The notes beneath the pieces were generated by a model. The model saw nothing but the letters and a program-made list of their open reading frames with translations, was not told where the DNA came from and ran no database searches. From positions 1,922,001 to 1,986,000 of the forward strand of contig JAHBBC010000002.1 in NCBI GenBank assembly GCA_019915015.1: DNA of 64,000 nt. Reading direction: 5' to 3'. The stretch's first letter is position 1. Each line of letters starts with the position of its first letter. Positions 58,398 through 64,000 of this stretch are shown piece after piece. Position numbers and translations under genes: made by a program. Source of the stretch: Auriscalpium vulgare (taxonomy: Eukaryota > Basidiomycota > Agaricomycetes > Russulales > Auriscalpiaceae).

Positions 58398-61300
58398 CTA
58401 TTCATCTGGTTCATCGTCACCCGCCTGTTCAAGACCCGCCTTGACCCTCCCACTAAGCTCCTTGATAGCACGAGCGATATTCGCGACGTTCTGCTTGAGG
58501 GCGACATAGCACGCGCCATCAGATTTTACCAAAGCTAGTGTTGAGCCCGAGGTTTGGAGGGGATGGTCGAGGGCATACAGGAAGTAGGACGGTTTCAGGA
58601 AGGCGAACCGAGGGATCTTGCTAGGATCGGCGAGGGAGAATTGGTTGTGTCGGACCGGCTTGAACAGTCTCACAGCGATGTAAGAAAGAGCGGTGATGCG
58701 AGACGTGTCCGAAGCCCAACCATGTTTGCCGTTCTTACCGGCCGACTTCTCGTACATGGTCAGGACTAACCAGCCATCAGCGCATGCCGAGTCATGTTGA
58801 AGATTACGACGCACCTTCTGCAAGGCAGATTGCCTCATCAACAAGAACCAAGCCATAAGAAGGCGGCATGCCAGTGTGAGCAGCGTAGAGGTGTTTGAGC
58901 GGCGTGACATTGGCCGAGTGTGCGACCTTGGGGACGTGATGCTTTGCGAAGATCGCTGCTCGCCTCCGTTCAGCCTGGCGGACGTCAATACCATGTATGT
59001 GCACTCATACAACACTAGCAGACGCACCTGATACGATGCATTTGCAGCGACCTCAGCCGCGTTTGCAGCCGTCCCTGGTGCAGGAGCAACAGCTTCTTCG
59101 CCGTTGATTGCTCCGTCTCGACCGCCCGCAGCTGGCTGCCGCCAGCGCATCGACCGACCCGCGCCCGTGGTAACACCGCGCTCTGTAACACCGCGCTCTT
59201 CTTGACGCTTGAGAACATCCTTGACCAACTGCAGAAGGCGTTTTTTCTCGGAGAGCGTTGACTGGGCGGGTGGACCGTTATCAGAGGAAGGTGGTAGATC
59301 TTCCGAGGACTTGAAGGCCTTTGTTCGGACACCTTTCTCAGCCTGTCTGGTATGATGCGACCGGCGGATGACTGCGAGCTGTTCGAGATCGAATTCAGCA
59401 GAGATCACTGTGTCCTGGAAGGTCCTGCGCTCGTCGGGGTCGGACACAGCAGGGAGCGACTGGGCGAGGATCTTCCCTATATGTGCAGCGTCTTTGCGTG
59501 TTGCATCCGCTGTGTCTTCAGGCAATTGCAGTCTAGTAATGTGAGGGTTAGACTCTGTAAGATCTATCGGCGGTGAGAGGAGGACAAAACACGAACATGT
59601 CGACAGTGCTCTGGACGCATAAGGCAGCTGCTGCGCAAGTCAAATCGTTCAACTGCTGGTCGAAGACCGCACCAACTCCGTCTGCATTCTCTGCCTTCTT
59701 CAACCCATTTTCAATCTGGAGCATCTCGGGCTCGTCTTCGTCCATCTCAGGACCCTCGTCTTCGGAATCGGACTGGCCATAGATTGCATCCCAAGCCTCC
59801 TGCGAATACCAACTCGACAACGATGGGATGCGCGAACACGGTGAGCTTGATTCTGCAATTTGTCCAGAAAATCCGGGTCTAGTACGAGAGCGTCCCACAG
59901 ATTCGCTGCCTCCGAATGGGCCTGTTGTGTTGCTTGCTCAATGTCGTGATCAGAAGGGAATGTGGAGAGGGCATGGAGGTCGAGATGTCGATTGTCGGTA
60001 TAGGTATGATTGTATCCATTCGCTCTTTCCTTGCCCTCAGATGTCTTTGCAAGGAAGAGATGCTCGCGCAAGCGGACTGAGAGCTTCGGAATCATATGAT
60101 AGAAGTCTTGCAAGGTGAAGTCCTTCACAAGCTGTCGACAAATGCCGAAGACATGCTCACAGACTTCGGTTGATAGAAGCCAGGGCAGCAATGGGTATCT
60201 GCCGTCGAGGTGGTCCCGATAGATGATCACCAACTGAAGGAAACCAACGACTAGGAAGTTTGTGATGTCGCGTGCCTCGGGAGATATGAAGTGTTGAGCT
60301 TTTCGGTAGCCCGCGATGTCCATGAAGTCGGTCCACATTTCCATGAAGAAGTGCGCACGCAGCACCATGCGAACACGTTCGATAATTGGGATCGATCGAT
60401 TCTGGTATGCATCCACGAGCTCTCCAAACACAAAGAGGTAGATAATCGAGCCGACCATTTCACGATGCTCGTTGGTGAACCATGCTAGCGTATGACCGGA
60501 GAAGAGACGGGTCGCAGCATTGTCGTCTTGTCGATCAAGTTTCTCGACATCCCTCCGAAACAATGTCCCTGTTGCTTCAATTGCTGCAAGGCGGAAGTGG
60601 CTGTACGACGTCGTATAGCTGCCCAAAGTAAGTATCCGGGCACCTGAGAATGCGTTGTTCCGGTACGTCTTGCGCCCATGGTTCGAATCTTGAATGAGTG
60701 CGACAGGCTGTCGCCCTGCGCCGATGAGAGGAATGTGGAGGTTGATGTCACGATGTGAGCGAATAGGGTGCCTGAGGGTGTAGTCAATGTACGCAACGGC
60801 GTGAGCGACCAGGAGACGTTGAAGGGAGCGCTCGACAGCCGTGCCGTCTGCGGCGTAGGATACAACGTTGATCTTGCGGGAGAGAAGGCCATTCAATATT
60901 AATTCCAGGTGGACGAACAGTTGCTCCGCCGAGTTTGACTCTGAGATAGGGAGCGCCGCAACGACGATAGTCGGAACGCCGGGAAGAGGGATCTGGAGGG
61001 TCCATACGCGTATCTGGCATGTGTCGGTGAGCTGCATGCCTCCGAAGTATTCGTAGAACTCATACCTTCTTAGCCTTCTCGATCTTCCTGGTGCGGATGA
61101 GGGCATCGAGTGTGTTGATGTCGCTCACGACGACGGGATCGCCAGGACTCCCTAGAAGCACGTAGCACTTTCGTATTGGGTCCCAGTGAGGCCTCAAAGA
61201 CTCTAGCAGCTTCGTATCATCACATGCGAGGCCAACGGGACCCACAAGGTAGTCCAATGATTTCAGCCGTTCGTAGATAAATTCAAATGTTGCCTCTGTG

Positions 61301-64000
61301 ATGCCGATGGGAAACTGCACTTCGTGCGCACGACGTTTCCTTCGGGTCATTTATCAGTCAATTGTATCAATGCAATCTTGTAAACACTGACTGGAGTGTC
61401 CGTTCTGCGGGTACGGGTAGCACATTCATCATGGATTCATATGCTCGCGGGCTTAAGACGTGGATAATTTGCGCCCACTCCAATGTCATGGCTGAATATC
61501 GCATGCCGTTCAAAGGGACACCTCGTTCTTCTAAATCTTTCTTCTTGACGAGATCGTTCATCAAGGCGACAAACAAGGAATTGCCATGCTTGCCCTCGAT
61601 AACGCCTCTTGCGAAGACTAGGCATGCACTATGAGGGTTCTGTGCAGACAATGATCAGAAGCTGTAACGTGGGGATACTATGAACTTGAAGCTACTGACA
61701 TCTTCGTATGCCTCCAGAAGAGGTGCAAGGTCGGGATGAGTAAGAGCATATCGATGGAGGGCCTGTATGTCGTCTTTCTGAGCATGATTGGGGGTGAAGC
61801 GGCGATTCTTAGGCTCGGGGACTGGCTTGCGAGTCGCATTCTGGAATACGTGGACATGCAGCAGAGCGAGGCAGTTGACACAAGTAACATCCTCAGTTGA
61901 CTCTTCCGGCACCCTTACAGTGCGAAGACAATCTGTCGCAAGGACATGAAGGGGAGGCGACCGATAGTTCTTCCACTGCCACCGATGCTCTTGCTCCGTG
62001 TCGACTACTTGCTTTCTGGCCTTATCCAACGAACGATAATCTGGTGCCGAATACAACTCTAACGCCAAATCGGCGAGGGAAGGCCCGCCGCCCCCGCCGT
62101 ATGGTGTGCGCTCCAAATATTGACGCACACGAGCGTATTTTGCTGCGCGAAGTCCGAAACAAGGACGATCTATCATTCTCGGAGCGGGGGCCTGCGTCGA
62201 TGAGGTTGATGCCCAGATGTGGCCCAGTGTATGTGATCGCATTGTGCCCTTGCAAACTTTCTGGTGCTGTTTGAATGCCTTGGTGTGATACGCCCCAGTC
62301 ATAAGCATGTACTTGTTGCATCGAGAGCATCGGACCTTCCGAACATCGTCTAGACAGAACTCGGCCATGTCGTCAAGCGCAAGGATTTTCTCCTTGAATT
62401 TGGTATACGCCTTTGAGTTGTCGTCCCTACCGCGTTTGACGAAGGAATTGGCCAGGCGCGTGCTGATTGCTCCAGACGATGGCCCAACATCAGCGCTTGC
62501 GGTGCTTGCAGACACGGTAGCAATGACATCCTTATTCTTTCCCTTGGGCGCGAAGAACGGATGAATGGGCCCAGGGACAGTGCGTGTGCGTTTTGCAGGA
62601 TGGATAGGCGCCTGAGCCTCTGAGTCGTGGTCAGATTGAGCGCTTGTTGCTTCACTCGCGCTCGCAGCCGTCTTGTCGTCTGCGCTCGAGCTCCCTTTCC
62701 TCCGCCTTTTCAGTAAGCCCCGCGCAGCCTTCAGTGTCGTCCCAATGGAACTGATGATCTTCTTAGATGCCCTTGACAGTCGACTTCCATCGGATGCGCA
62801 ATCCTCCGCCTCACTTCCCACCGACGACACCCTTCTTGACGACATTGACGCAGCATCAGAAGTCCCATTTTCCAAATGGCTTCTCCATTCTGTGATACTG
62901 CCAGGCCCATCCTGGTCCAGCATTCCACCACGCGGAACTGGTGGGAGATCATCGTCGACAGTGGATGGAGAGAGCAACGACCGGCCGTATGCGCAGCTGG
63001 TATCGGTGGTATCGGGCATAGGTATGTCGTCGCAGTCGCTGTCATAGCCACTAGCAGATGCAAGTACTGAATATGATGATGTAGGAGAAGGTGGCATTGA
63101 CAGAGGTGGAATTGACGGATCGTATTTGCTGCCTTCGTCCATGTCTCCGCGTCGCCCCATCTGCTTTTCTTCCACCTCTGGACTGAATCCTTCAAGTAGA
63201 CATTCAGCATCTCTGGTCGACTCGCCGGGTTCGGAAGCTTGAGGATTTAGAAGGTGGGCCATCCCGCGAGGGATATGATGCGCAACAGGCTCATCGCGTC
63301 CGGCGCCGCCTGTCACAGCATCAGACCGTCGCTGATGACTTGATACCTGCGCAGAGCACCTGAGTATCGTCGTCCTCATGTCGCTAATGAGCAAAATATA
63401 GCGTACCGATTGAATATGGTCGGCAGCGAGCCTCTCGAACCACGCCAACCGTTCGACGTGGCGCCTTGAATCATCCCAAAGCTGCCAGCCCAGTGTTTCG
63501 TGTGCGACCGCATTCACGGCGATCACGCCACACGATACGTGATCTGTCTGTCTCGCTGTCGTAAGCGACTGTCCCTCCCACTTGTACTCAATGCCGAATT
63601 TGACACGCGTCCACCAGAGCAATTTCTTCTCGATGTCTTTAGGCAGGCGCAGTCCCTGATGGTAAAGGCCGTCGCCTTGTTTCACAGGAATGGTAAGATT
63701 GCATTCCCATTGGCGACATAGTAACGTACTCACCATAGGATATTGTTTCCGCTTGACCGTCGATCTTCACGACAACAAAATGCTTGTATTTGGCGAGGAA
63801 AACAGGGAAGAGGAGTACCTTCCTATGGGTGCGCAGATCGTCTTCAATTCTCTTGAGGTAACGAGGTGAGTCGGGGAACAGGTCTTCTATTACTGTGATC
63901 TTTGAAATTGCATTCCAGAACTCGTGTCCGGCGATCTCGAAGTTGTTGGCAATTCCTGGCGTGCTCCGAACGCGGCTTCTCAACCACATGAGCATCATGT
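58398..64000 (-). CDS. P-element/THAP9-like transposase fused to Ulp1-like protease, 5' partial
   Basis: The gene runs off the right edge. Exons read 5' to 3': 63734-64000, 63407-63675, 63346-61700, 61639-61392, 61339-61066, 61013-59838, 59799-59597, 59532-59028, 58974-58815 and 58765-58398, with phases closing throughout. The first two exons form a C48 (Ulp1) protease core: KHFVVVKID, YGDGLYHQG, and QTDHVSCG with the catalytic Cys. Exon 3 holds a disordered linker and a CSRC...HQKVC zinc finger. Next comes a P-element-like transposase: LSPRAYESMMNVLPVP, GLACDDTKLLESLRPHWD, INVVSYAADGTAVERSLQ, QDSNHGRKTYRN and LSTEVCEHVFGICRQL, giving a D-D-E set. An acidic C-terminal region ends EQAGDDEPDE. 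It is probably transposon-encoded or recently domesticated. The 38-nt intron 59800-59837 is unusually short. Confidence 0.75.

Noticed and set aside
60665..60685. GGTTCGAATC-like T-loop, possible tRNA
   Set aside because: It lies inside the transposase coding exon and no acceptor stem or anticodon arm surrounds it.

Overview
This is a nuclear window from a basidiomycete fungus, most likely an Agaricomycete (inference). The evidence is short introns (about 47-65 nt) in almost every gene, many GTGCGT or GTACGT donors, several exons under 20 nt, tightly packed genes on both strands, and families typical of mushrooms: Ppo fatty-acid dioxygenase, DUF2985 membrane protein, Ran1-like kinases, and F-box/leucine-rich proteins. 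I rebuilt gene models by hand from reading frames and splice signals. Positions are per exon where the reading phase closed.

Layout. 1-4436: 3' part of a BYE1-like TFIIS/SPOC protein, then F-box-like protein 1. 4437-8604: an unresolved small ORF, a low-complexity nuclear-type protein, and a METTL21-type methyltransferase with a damaged splice donor. 8921-12930: an intact aromatic-ring hydroxylase beside a decayed tandem copy. 13453-20279: mitochondrial phosphate carrier PIC2, a SLAC1/Mae1-type transporter, and TRM82. 20473-31852: three Ran1-like kinase genes (K1-K3) around a GH47 mannosidase; K2 is split by a 1,441-bp LTR element that carries only gag. 32563-38832: a 28-exon Ppo dioxygenase convergent with a short-chain dehydrogenase. 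39262-44984: F-box-like proteins 2 and 3 around a DUF2985 protein. 45742-55483: a TFIIS-N-domain gene or fragment, COQ6, kinase K4, RIB3, and the Golgi E3 ligase TUL1/DSC1. 58398-64000: a large gene joining an Ulp1-like protease, a zinc finger and a P-element/THAP9-like transposase core, running off the right edge.

The strongest candidate for an undescribed system is the kinase set. K1, K3 and K4 have a 12-bp tandem array (unit CCGACCCGCCTT) just upstream of a TATA-like box, and K2 has a related degenerate array. In K1, K2 and K3 the TATA box is followed at exactly the same 15-nt offset by AGAATGT. K1 and K3 also share more distal upstream blocks. This looks like a dispersed kinase family that keeps one promoter design while the coding regions diverge. 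The second candidate is the P-like transposase/Ulp1 fusion.

Housekeeping genes (PIC2, TRM82, COQ6, RIB3, TUL1, GH47) serve mitochondrial phosphate import, tRNA m7G, ubiquinone, riboflavin, protein quality control and N-glycan trimming. They show no functional clustering. I recognised no tRNA, rRNA or CRISPR array.
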